From NCBI RefSeq assembly GCF_002117105.1, contig NZ_CP019343.1, positions 3,038,001-3,102,000 of the forward strand: DNA of 64,000 nt. The letters run 5' to 3'. The translations under genes were made by a program, and so were the position numbers. Of this stretch, positions 53,904 to 61,646 are shown piece after piece (positions within the stretch are counted from its first letter, which is position 1; each line of letters opens with the position of its first letter). The notes under the pieces are model-generated. The model did no database searches. It was not told the origin of the DNA and worked only from the letters and a program-made list of their open reading frames with translations. The stretch comes from Oceanicoccus sagamiensis (GTDB lineage Bacteria > Pseudomonadota > Gammaproteobacteria > Pseudomonadales > Dasaniaceae).

Positions 53904-55208
53904 TTATATCGGCGTAATCAGTTTACCAATCATTGATGCTTTTCTTTCATCGACACCTGCTGCATGGCTGTAGCTATGCCATTGTGCGGTTGCTGATCTA
54001 ACATCATCAATTAATCTTTTGGCTGCGCTGCGGTTTAGTCCCTGCCGTTTGGCAATGCTTAGAAAATCTGTATCGTCGATATCTTTGCGTTTGCGGTTAA
54101 CCGTCATTTGGTGGCTATTGGTAAACTCACCCTCAGGGTTAAAGGCGTAAGTCACATCATAGGCGGGGCTCAGTTGCCACTGCCCGGATTTGTCCATTAA
54201 AAATGAAATCTGTTTGCTGTGGTCGTCTCGATTATAGGCCAGCACATTAAAGACCATGCGCAAAAAAAGTTGCTCTTTAGCAGCCATGCCCAGACCAAGC
54301 TCGTTACACATTAAAAACGCTTGTTCATAAGAGGTACTGCCCGGGCTATTAAAATCATGGTGGCCTAGAGCGCAAAGGGATTGCATATGCAGCTTTTGGC
54401 CATCATCGCTACGATCGAAACGCCTGGTCATAAAGTGGGCCCGGCCATGTTCTTCCATTAAGCGGCATTGGGTCATTTCAATCCCCGCCTCTCTGGCCAT
54501 CAGGTGGTAGGCGTATTCGATTCGGCCATAGCCTTTGGGGTCGGCCAATTCTTTGTCTTTATTATGGGTAACGCCATCAAATTTAAGCAGCCAATAACTA
54601 TAGCCATCTCCGGCATCAATTTGCCCTGAGCGAACCTGATTGGTGCTTTCATTCCAGGCGATAATAGCTTTGGCGCGGGCGCCGCCGGCGGAGGTTCCCA
54701 CGGCCAGAATTTTACTTAAGCCTTCCACATTGCTGGCAGTATTGCCGGTTTTTAATTCAAATTGCTGGGCTTCTTTGAGTGTTAGTATAGTGGAAGAAAG
54801 CTCCACTAACTCTTCAATATTTAATGACAGTGCCTCGTTGATGTTCTCATTGATGGTGGGTTGGAATTCCAGTGCCCCCATACCCCGTCTGCCCACATAC
54901 ATCAATCGCTCTACGGCATTAAATGACTGTGGTGTGCGTCCGGTTTCTGCCAGCCATTGGTTAATAACATCGTTGCCAAATTTATCGGGCAGTGAGTCTG
55001 CCAACAGGCCGGGCAGGCCTTTGTAGGTGTCTCTGTTGAGGTTGGGGAAGCTGTACACTTCATTGCTTAGGGGCATCATTGCAGGTGATAGTTCAATACC
55101 CATTTCCCGAAAGCCGCGATCATATTCAAAGGCGGCTACCTCTCTTTCAGGGTCCCAGGCCACAAAGCCGACAGTGGCTCCCCATAGGGTGACTTCACCG
55201 GCGTTCAT
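53904..55208 (-). CDS. hipA: HipA-like serine/threonine kinase toxin
   Basis: 434 residues, the full HipA length. ATP-binding loop VGTSAGGARAKA (170-181), Lys209 (YWLLKFD), catalytic Asp328 in NRDDHSKQ (326-333) and Asp351 in AYDVTYAF. HipA kinases stop growth by phosphorylating a target such as glutamyl-tRNA synthetase and raising ppGpp; the target here is unknown. The catalytic site is intact, so it should be active. It overlaps hipB by four bases (ATGA), as in standard hipBA operons. Confidence 0.92.
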   Translation of the reverse strand: MNAGEVTLWGATVGFVAWDPEREVAAFEYDRGFREMGIELSPAMMPLSNEVYSFPNLNRDTYKGLPGLLADSLPDKFGNDVINQWLAETGRTPQSFNAVERLMYVGRRGMGALEFQPTINENINEALSLNIEELVELSSTILTLKEAQQFELKTGNTASNVEGLSKILAVGTSAGGARAKAIIAWNESTNQVRSGQIDAGDGYSYWLLKFDGVTHNKDKELADPKGYGRIEYAYHLMAREAGIEMTQCRLMEEHGRAHFMTRRFDRSDDGQKLHMQSLCALGHHDFNSPGSTSYEQAFLMCNELGLGMAAKEQLFLRMVFNVLAYNRDDHSKQISFLMDKSGQWQLSPAYDVTYAFNPEGEFTNSHQMTVNRKRKDIDDTDFLSIAKRQGLNRSAAKRLIDDVRSATAQWHSYSHAAGVDERKASMIGKLITPI

Positions 55209-55570
55209 GGCTGATCTTCAGGCCATACGATATTGGCCTTGTTGCTTGCGCTGGTGTTGCTTTGCTTGCTGCGCCTTACCCGGCTTTTGCGTGGCTTATT
55301 GTCCACCGAGTACTTGGCTTTGGTGCTGGCCACTATTTCATAGGGCGAGAATGAAGGTGTGTCCAGTGCTGTGAGCATGTCATCCAGCCGCCCCAGTTGC
55401 CCAATCACTTTGAGCAGGCCGTCGGATTTAACAATTTCTCCGGCCTCTATACGTTGTAGCGTGCGCTCTGATACCCCGGCTTCATAGGCCAGTTCCGACT
55501 GTTTGAGGTTTTTGCCAATTCGCAGCTTGGCGATTTTATTGCCTAGCTCTTTGATATCGTTGTTAATCAT
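55205..55570 (-). CDS. hipB: HipB-like XRE antitoxin/repressor
   Basis: 121 residues. An XRE helix-turn-helix (about 10-65: LGNKIAKLRIGKNLKQSELA, YEAGVSERTLQRIEAG, VKSDGLLKVIGQLG) is followed by a basic tail (SKAKYSVDNKPRKSRVRRSK) that is longer than in E. coli HipB. It neutralises HipA and represses its own operon. No Shine-Dalgarno precedes the ATG, so translation may be leaderless or coupled. Repeated GAC/GTC half-sites lie upstream. Confidence 0.9.
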   Translation of the reverse strand: MINNDIKELGNKIAKLRIGKNLKQSELAYEAGVSERTLQRIEAGEIVKSDGLLKVIGQLGRLDDMLTALDTPSFSPYEIVASTKAKYSVDNKPRKSRVRRSKQSNTSASNKANIVWPEDQP

Positions 55571-55612
55571 AGTGGAGCGCCAATGCTAGCCAGTGGTTCT
55601 GGTGTTGTAATT

Positions 55613-55772
55613 AATAAGCGACATTTAAGTCGATTAAAGAAGTGAATTTATCTTAATATGACATATATGACGGATTATAGAGTAGTCTTTGTTGTCAGGT
55701 AAAGATATTATTTTAAGTCGCCAGTTGAGTCGCTTTATAATTATATTGTGACTTAATATGACTAAAGTGTCG
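55613..55772. promoter_or_regulatory. hipBA operator region with repeated half-sites
   Basis: 217 bases lie between hipB and the PQQ dehydrogenase stop. Recurring short arms appear four times: CGACATTTAAGTCG (55619-55632, imperfect palindrome), CTTAATATGACATATATGACGG (55652-55673, shown as ATGACATATATGACG), TTAAGTCGCCAGTTGAGTC (55713-55731), and GTGACTTAATATGACTAAAG through GTGTCG (55748-55772). The shared core is TTAAG/ATGAC next to GTCG/CGAC. Such an array is what a HipB dimer usually binds. No confident -35/-10 pair was identified. Confidence 0.5.
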
Positions 55773-55787
55773 TTTTTTATGGGATTT

Positions 55788-58007
55788 TTAGTTGGCCATT
55801 GCTTTGGCAAACTCTGTATTGGCGAGGGCGGGGAATAGGTCTGATAGTTTGCTCAGGTAATACCAAAACCAATAGCGCAGCTTATCCCATAGGTTGTCCA
55901 TGGCGATTTCATCATGCAGGTCATGGTTTCTCTGGCGTAAATAGCCGTGGATTTTATCCACCTCTTCGGGGCTTAGGTTGGCATAAAAGCCTACCATCCC
56001 TTTATGGGTAAGCAGGCCAGCCAATACAATAGCCTGGAAATTCTGGTGGGACTCTTCGCTCATATAGCGAAGGTCGGGTACTACGCTGCTGGCATCGGCG
56101 CTAATGCCGTGGCAAAAGCCACAATTATTTTCAAATAGTGTCTCTCCGGCAATAAGGTCTTCCTCACTGAGTGTATGGGCTTCGATGGTCGGTGGAGTAG
56201 CCCGTTGGCTAGTGGTGTTACTATGTTGCTCAGCTGCTGTCGCTTGTAGTTTAAAAACCAGCAGGCGATTCGGATTTTTAGGCTTGGCGGGGTTGCTGGC
56301 ATTAGGGAATTTTACCCCCATGGCCATCATCATACTGCCACCGGAGCCTTGGGCAACGGCAATATATTGCTCGCCATCCAGGCTGTAACTAATGGGGCCA
56401 GCAAGGACCGCACTATCGGCCTGAAAGCTCCAGAGACGTTTGCCATGGTCGGCGTCGTAGGCGTGAAAGCCTCCCAGACCGGTTCCCTGAAATACCAGAC
56501 CACCTGCCGTGGCCAATACGCCACCGTTAACCGGTAGGGGGTGTTTCACTTCCCAGCGCATACGTCTGGCAATAGGGTCCCAGGCGCTTAAGTAACCGCG
56601 CACCAGGGCGTCTTGTGTAGCCTTTGCTTTCATCGGGTCTTTCGGGTCCGAAAAAGCGGTAAAATCGGTGCCGGTATTCCAGCGGTTGGGTTTGAAGGTG
56701 AATTTTTTATCGGCTTGATAAACTCCGGGAGCGTGCTGTTTGGGGATATAGACCAACTGGGTGTCGGGGTTATAGGCCATGGGTTGCCAATTGTGGGCGC
56801 CAAAAGGGGCGGGCCAGAGAACCGACTTTCCTGTTTGCTGGTAATTAGCCACTGGGTTTTCAATTGGTCTGCCGGTGGCCATATCAATATGGCTGGCCCA
56901 GTTCACCTGTGCATAGGCATCGGCGGAGAGTAATTCGCCAGTGCGCCTGTCCAGCACATAGAAAAAGCCATTTTTGGGTGCTTGCATAATGACCTGACGA
57001 GGTTTGCCATCAATGGTTAACTGCGCCAGTATCAAATGCTGGGTAGCGGTGTAATCCCAGTTATCTTTAGGGGTAACCTGGTAGTGCCAGACGTATTCGC
57101 CGCTATTGGGCCGTAGCGCAACAATGGAGTTAAGGTATAAGTTATCACCGCCTCCAGGACTGCGAATATCTCGATTCCAGGGGGAGCCATTGCCGGTACC
57201 GATATAAAGCAGGTCGAGTTCCGGGTCGTAAGCCATGGCATCCCATACTGTACCGCCACCACCGTATTTCCACCATTCACCGTTCCAGCTATCAACAGCA
57301 GCTTCAAGGGCCTGGTTTTCTTGTGGGCTGGCGGGATTGCCGGGGACGGTATAAAAGCGCCATAGTTGCTCACCGCTAACGGCATCGTAAGCGGTGATAT
57401 AACCTCTGGCGCCCAGTTCAGCGCCGCCATTACCGATAATGACTTTGCCATCAATAATACGCGGAGCACCAGTAATGGTGTAATGGCTATTGGGTTCAGT
57501 GGTTTGTACTGACCAGAGCTCTTTCCCCGTGGCTGAATCAATGGCGATTAAGCGGCCATCAAAACTGCCCACATAAACCCGGGTTTGCCCGTCCGATGAC
57601 CAGAGTGCGGCACCTCGGTTGGCGGGGCCGCAACAGCTATTCACTAAGTGGGCTTTATTAACGTTGGGGTCGTAGTGCCAGCGTTGCTTGCCTGTGCGCG
57701 CGTCAATGGCAAAGACATGGCTCCAGGGAGTGGTGACATAGAGTACGCCTTGATGGATCAGCGGGGTGGCTTCCATCACTCTGGCCGTTGGGAAGGTAAA
57801 AGACCAGGCTAGCCCCAGTTGACTGACATTGTCTGTCGTAATTTGCTGTTGCGGGCTAAAGCGTTGCTCTGTGTAATCCCGGCCATAGTTAAGCCACTCA
57901 TCGCCAGGGTTGGACAGGCTGTTGCTATTGACTTGGCTGGCTACTGGTAAGCTTAAGCTTATAGTAAGCCAGCCAGCAATTAGCGCTGTGATCATAGGAT
58001 TATTCAT
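55788..58007 (-). CDS. PQQ-dependent quinohemoprotein alcohol dehydrogenase
   Basis: 739 residues. A signal peptide (to about Ala23) precedes the eight-bladed PQQ domain with the vicinal disulfide Cys125-Cys126 (NSCCGPAN), a common ethanol-type feature, and repeated W-docking blades. A cytochrome c domain follows with CGFCH (629-633) and likely Met671 ligand, making it a type II (soluble) quinohemoprotein dehydrogenase. It oxidises alcohols or aldehydes in the periplasm. After the cytochrome a 40-residue tail (about 695-739, LRYWFWYYLSKLSDLF) is strongly aromatic and unusual for the family. It is the last gene of a GST-SDR-PQQDH operon. Confidence 0.92.
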   Translation of the reverse strand: MNNPMITALIAGWLTISLSLPVASQVNSNSLSNPGDEWLNYGRDYTEQRFSPQQQITTDNVSQLGLAWSFTFPTARVMEATPLIHQGVLYVTTPWSHVFAIDARTGKQRWHYDPNVNKAHLVNSCCGPANRGAALWSSDGQTRVYVGSFDGRLIAIDSATGKELWSVQTTEPNSHYTITGAPRIIDGKVIIGNGGAELGARGYITAYDAVSGEQLWRFYTVPGNPASPQENQALEAAVDSWNGEWWKYGGGGTVWDAMAYDPELDLLYIGTGNGSPWNRDIRSPGGGDNLYLNSIVALRPNSGEYVWHYQVTPKDNWDYTATQHLILAQLTIDGKPRQVIMQAPKNGFFYVLDRRTGELLSADAYAQVNWASHIDMATGRPIENPVANYQQTGKSVLWPAPFGAHNWQPMAYNPDTQLVYIPKQHAPGVYQADKKFTFKPNRWNTGTDFTAFSDPKDPMKAKATQDALVRGYLSAWDPIARRMRWEVKHPLPVNGGVLATAGGLVFQGTGLGGFHAYDADHGKRLWSFQADSAVLAGPISYSLDGEQYIAVAQGSGGSMMMAMGVKFPNASNPAKPKNPNRLLVFKLQATAAEQHSNTTSQRATPPTIEAHTLSEEDLIAGETLFENNCGFCHGISADASSVVPDLRYMSEESHQNFQAIVLAGLLTHKGMVGFYANLSPEEVDKIHGYLRQRNHDLHDEIAMDNLWDKLRYWFWYYLSKLSDLFPALANTEFAKAMAN

Positions 58008-58030
58008 ACAGCCTGCTGCCCTTTAAGAAA

Positions 58031-58795
58031 TTAGATAGTCATACCGCCATCAACAACAATGCACTCACCTGTAGTATAGCTGCTGGCATCTGAGGCTAGA
58101 TATAAAACGGTTCCCGCCATCTCCTGAGGCTCAGCATGGCGCTGTAGGGGGATGGTTTCAATCGCTGTTTGATAAATATCATCGTTAGTAAATAAGGCGC
58201 CGGCAAATTTGGTTTTGGTTAAACCGGGGAGCAGGGCGTTGCAACGGATATTATGGCGCGCACATTCCTTGGCAAAAGACTTTGTCATATTGACAACAGC
58301 CGCTTTGCTGATGGAATAAATACCCTGGAAAACACCGGGTTGTAATGCATTGACCGAGGCGGTATTAACAATACTGCCGCCGCCGTTATCGCGCATTATT
58401 TTCCCTGCTTCCACGCTCATAAAGAAATAACCACGGATATTGACATCGATGGTTTTATTAAATGCGCCGAGGTCGGTATCGAGAATATCACCAAAGTAAG
58501 GGTTGGCCGCGGCATTGTTAACCAGGATATCCAGCTTGCCATGGGTGCTTTTAACGTGGTCAAACAGGGCGGTAATATGCTCCATATCACCGACATGGCA
58601 GGCAAAAGCTTCTGCACTGTTGCCGGCAGCAGTAATTTTATCCGCGACTTCCTGACAGCCGTCGATCTTGCGGCTGGAGACAATGACATGGGCGCCTTGC
58701 TCGGCTAATAGTTTAGCAATTTCTTCGCCAATACCGCGGCTGGCACCGGTAACAATAGCCACCTTACCCGTTAGATTAAAAAGATCAGTACTCAT
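58031..58795 (-). CDS. SDR-family short-chain dehydrogenase/reductase
   Basis: 254 residues. Classical SDR: TGASRGIG (16-23) for cofactor, NNAAANPYFG (93-102), catalytic Ser147, Tyr160 and Lys164 (YSISK), and NALLPGLTKTKFA. The ANPYFG context occurs in glucose/ribitol-type and acyl-chain SDRs; substrate unknown. NAD versus NADP is unclear. It is 21 bases after the GST gene and 23 bases before the PQQ dehydrogenase, one operon. Confidence 0.87.
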   Translation of the reverse strand: MSTDLFNLTGKVAIVTGASRGIGEEIAKLLAEQGAHVIVSSRKIDGCQEVADKITAAGNSAEAFACHVGDMEHITALFDHVKSTHGKLDILVNNAAANPYFGDILDTDLGAFNKTIDVNIRGYFFMSVEAGKIMRDNGGGSIVNTASVNALQPGVFQGIYSISKAAVVNMTKSFAKECARHNIRCNALLPGLTKTKFAGALFTNDDIYQTAIETIPLQRHAEPQEMAGTVLYLASDASSYTTGECIVVDGGMTI

Positions 58796-58816
58796 AGTGT
58801 TTCCTTAAACGATTAA

Positions 58817-59464
58817 TTACTTATTGAAGCCAAACATGGCCGCTTCTGTTTCAAGCAGTGGTGCAATAGCCGGGTGAGCTTTAACGCTGGCAATCAAGGC
58901 ACTAAATAAAGGCCAGCGCTCGGCATCAGGTATATAGCCCGCATAGCTGGCATTGATAAACGGCGATACCAGTGCGATATCTGCCAGCATAATCGTGTCA
59001 CCAAAAATAAAGCCCTGGGCGGGAAGTTGTGATTCTATATAGTCAAGATGAGGTGGCAGTTTAGTGCTGATAATTTTTTCCACCAGTGCTTCATCCGGTT
59101 GCTCTTTAAAAGCCATTGGGCGCATAAAGCGCTGGAAAAAAATACCGGCGGCAAGTCCCGCGACCGTATTGTCCGCCAGATTCTCCAGCCAGCGGGCACG
59201 GGCTTTATCCTGAGGCCTAGTTGGAAACACCTTAATCTCGCCATAGGCATCTTCAAGGTAAGCGCAGATCACGGCTGAGTCAGCGACACTAAAATCGCCA
59301 TCTTGCAGGGCGGGGATTTTTCCCAATGGGCTGATTTTTTCAAATTCAGCATCTTTGCCAAAGGGCATTTGTTGGGTTTGCTCAAACGGCAGTTGTTTGA
59401 TGGCCAGTACAGCCAGTACTTTGCGCACAAAGGGGGAGGCTGAAGCACCGTGTAAAGTAATCAT
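58817..59464 (-). CDS. Glutathione S-transferase family protein
   Basis: 215 residues. N-terminal thioredoxin-like domain with SASPFVRKVLAVLAIKQLPFE, KISPLGKIPALQDGDF and DSAVICAYLED (the GSH-binding Ser), and a helical C-terminal domain (FIFGDTIMLADIALVSPF). A Ser in SASPFV could be the catalytic residue of a beta/zeta-like class. First gene of the operon. Its role may be detoxification of aldehydes or dehalogenation. Confidence 0.87.
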   Translation of the reverse strand: MITLHGASASPFVRKVLAVLAIKQLPFEQTQQMPFGKDAEFEKISPLGKIPALQDGDFSVADSAVICAYLEDAYGEIKVFPTRPQDKARARWLENLADNTVAGLAAGIFFQRFMRPMAFKEQPDEALVEKIISTKLPPHLDYIESQLPAQGFIFGDTIMLADIALVSPFINASYAGYIPDAERWPLFSALIASVKAHPAIAPLLETEAAMFGFNK

Positions 59465-59790
59465 AGTTTTCCTTTTTGCTAAGTGTAAGACCCATATGTC
59501 ATAAAGCGGCTAATATTTAAAAAACTCAGTCTGAGCGTGGGTTGTTTTGTTTTGTCATGATTTATGACATTATATGGCCGTTGCCCTTATTAGACAATTA
59601 AATTGTGTGCTTTGCCAGTGATTTAAAGTGAGGGCATGATACTGTCGCCTAACCGATTCCAAGGTTAAATGGAAGGACTATAGGCGTCATGGCGAAATAA
59701 ATATTTACTGCTAATGTGTGATGATGGAACAAGTATCCATTAGCAAGGGCGATAAGCCCCTGTTTTTTATCTATCTATTGAGGTAAGAGT
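59465..59790. promoter_or_regulatory. Divergent promoter region with a TGTCAT palindrome
   Basis: 326 bases between the GST operon and the acyl-CoA dehydrogenase. TGTCAT (59553-59558) and ATGACA (59564-59569) form a perfect dyad with a five-base spacer, and a third TGTCAT arm lies at 59497-59502. TTCCA...TGGAA (about 59658-59675) is another weak hairpin. A shared regulator for both directions would explain the layout; none is encoded nearby. AGG lies before ATG 59791. Confidence 0.5.
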
Positions 59791-61572
59791 ATGGCCGATT
59801 ATAAAGCTCCATTACGTGATATTCGTTTTGTATTGGATGAACTACTGGATGCTGACCAGCATTATGCCAGCCTGTCCGGTACTGAAGAATTTAACCAGGA
59901 GTTGCGCGATGCCATTTTGGAAGAGGGCGCCAAGTTCTCTGAACAAACACTGGCCCCACTGCGTCAAAGCGGTGACCAGGAAGGCTGTACCTGGAGTGAA
60001 GAGGGTGTAACCACACCTTCCGGTTTTGCCGATGCCTACCAGCAGTTTGTTGAAGGCGGCTGGCCCGGTTTGTCCATGCCAGAACAATTTGGTGGCCAGG
60101 GTTTACCGGCCAGTGTGGATTTAGTGTTATCGGAATTACTGGGCCAGGCCAACCATGCCTGGAGTATGTACCCAGGCTTAAGTGCCGGTTGTCGTGAAAC
60201 CTTAATTGCTCATGGTACTGAACAACAGCAGCAAGACTATTTATTAAAAATGGTTAGTGGTGAATGGACCGGCACCATGTGCCTAACAGAACCACAGGGT
60301 GGTAGTGATTTAAGTTTCTTGCGCACTAAAGCTGAAGACAATGGCGATGGCAGCTATGCCATTACCGGCACCAAAATCTTTATCAGCTCTGGTGAGCATG
60401 ATATGTCAGAAAATATTATTCATGTGGTATTGGCAAGATTGCCAGGTGCTCCAGAAGGTACCAAAGGTATTTCGCTATTTATTGTGCCGAAATTTAACGT
60501 TAATGCCGATGGTTCATTGGGCGAGCGCAACCCGGTTAGCTGTGGTTCACTGGAACACAAAATGGGTATCCACGGTAACGCTACCTGTGTGATGAATTTT
60601 GATGGTGCCAAAGGCTATCTGATCGGCAAGGAAAACGAAGGCCTTAAGTGCATGTTTACCTTTATGAATACCGCCCGTGTAGGTACTGCATTGCAGGGCT
60701 TAAATCATGCGGAGGTTGCTTTGCAAGGCGCCATGGCTTATGCCCTTGATCGCGAAGCCGGACGTTCCTTAACCGGCCCTAAAGCTGCCGACCGTCCAGC
60801 GGATAAGCTGATTGTGCATGCGGATGTACGTCGTATGTTATTAACCATTCGCGCTTTCTCTGAAGGTAACCGCGCCTTTATCCATTATCTGTCACAGCAG
60901 GTGGATAAAGAGCATCGGGGCAGTGAAGAGCAGCAGAAAGAAGGCTCTGCCATTCTTGCTTTCTTAACGCCTATCGCCAAAGGTTTTATGACCGAGGTGG
61001 GTATTGAAGCGGCTAGCCATGGTATTCAGGTTTACGGTGGTCACGGTTATATCAGCGAGTGGGGCATGGAGCAAAATATGCGTGATGCCCGTATCTCTAC
61101 TTTGTATGAAGGAACAACCGGTATTCAATCGCTGGATTTAATTGGCCGTAAAATTATGGCGGATGGCGGCGCTAACTTCGGTAACTTTATAGCGATGATC
61201 TCTAAAGATATCGCTACTATGGATGCTGAGTTTGCTGAGCCTTTACAGGCCATGGTTAAAGAGTGGGCTGAGTTAGCTGGCTTTATCGGTGCACAGGCTG
61301 GTAAGAGTATGGATGAAATTGGCGCAGCTTCTGTCGATTTTCTGATGTATTCCGGCTATGTGGTACTGGCCTGGCTATGGGGTCGTATGGGAACTCTGGC
61401 CAATGCCAAAGGCACTGATGATATTTTTTATAAGGGTAAAGTCGCTACCGCGCGTTTTTACTTTGATAAAATTTTGCCACGTACAGAAAGCCATAAAGCG
61501 ACTATTGAAAAAGGTGCTGATACCTTGATGAGCCTGGACGATAGTGACTTTGAAGCCTTAGCGGCGCTTTAA
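59791..61572 (+). CDS. Acyl-CoA dehydrogenase, long (DmdC/AcdA-like) type
   Basis: 593 residues, longer than short-chain acyl-CoA dehydrogenases by about 200. The layout is an N-terminal helical part (FVLDELLDAD), CLTEPQGGSDLSFLRTKA and GTKIFISSGEHD for FAD and substrate, catalytic Glu440 in STLYEGTTGIQSLDL, and a C-terminal extra domain. This matches the group labelled 3-methylmercaptopropionyl-CoA dehydrogenase DmdC, but its real substrates vary, and no DMSP gene is near. It probably feeds a beta-oxidation-like path from the alcohol/aldehyde oxidation operon opposite. Confidence 0.9.
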   Translation: MADYKAPLRDIRFVLDELLDADQHYASLSGTEEFNQELRDAILEEGAKFSEQTLAPLRQSGDQEGCTWSEEGVTTPSGFADAYQQFVEGGWPGLSMPEQFGGQGLPASVDLVLSELLGQANHAWSMYPGLSAGCRETLIAHGTEQQQQDYLLKMVSGEWTGTMCLTEPQGGSDLSFLRTKAEDNGDGSYAITGTKIFISSGEHDMSENIIHVVLARLPGAPEGTKGISLFIVPKFNVNADGSLGERNPVSCGSLEHKMGIHGNATCVMNFDGAKGYLIGKENEGLKCMFTFMNTARVGTALQGLNHAEVALQGAMAYALDREAGRSLTGPKAADRPADKLIVHADVRRMLLTIRAFSEGNRAFIHYLSQQVDKEHRGSEEQQKEGSAILAFLTPIAKGFMTEVGIEAASHGIQVYGGHGYISEWGMEQNMRDARISTLYEGTTGIQSLDLIGRKIMADGGANFGNFIAMISKDIATMDAEFAEPLQAMVKEWAELAGFIGAQAGKSMDEIGAASVDFLMYSGYVVLAWLWGRMGTLANAKGTDDIFYKGKVATARFYFDKILPRTESHKATIEKGADTLMSLDDSDFEALAAL

Positions 61573-61591
61573 GAAACCGTTAGAGCACTAT

Positions 61592-61632
61592 AAAAAAAAC
61601 CGTTATTAGTTTTAGCTGATAACGGTTTTTTT
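61592..61632. terminator. Bidirectional rho-independent terminator
   Basis: AACCGTTAT (61598-61606) pairs with ATAACGGTT (61619-61627) with an A-run on the left and T-run on the right. It separates the acyl-CoA dehydrogenase from the convergent acylase. Confidence 0.88.
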
Positions 61633-61646
61633 GTGCCTGTAGTTTA

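Noticed and set aside
53904-55570. hipBA as a sign of a phage or integrated island.
   Set aside because: No integrase, attachment repeat, tRNA or phage gene nearby.
59791-61572. A DMSP-degradation gene (dmdC) by name.
   Set aside because: No dmdA, dmdB or dmdD neighbour; the label is only a subgroup name.
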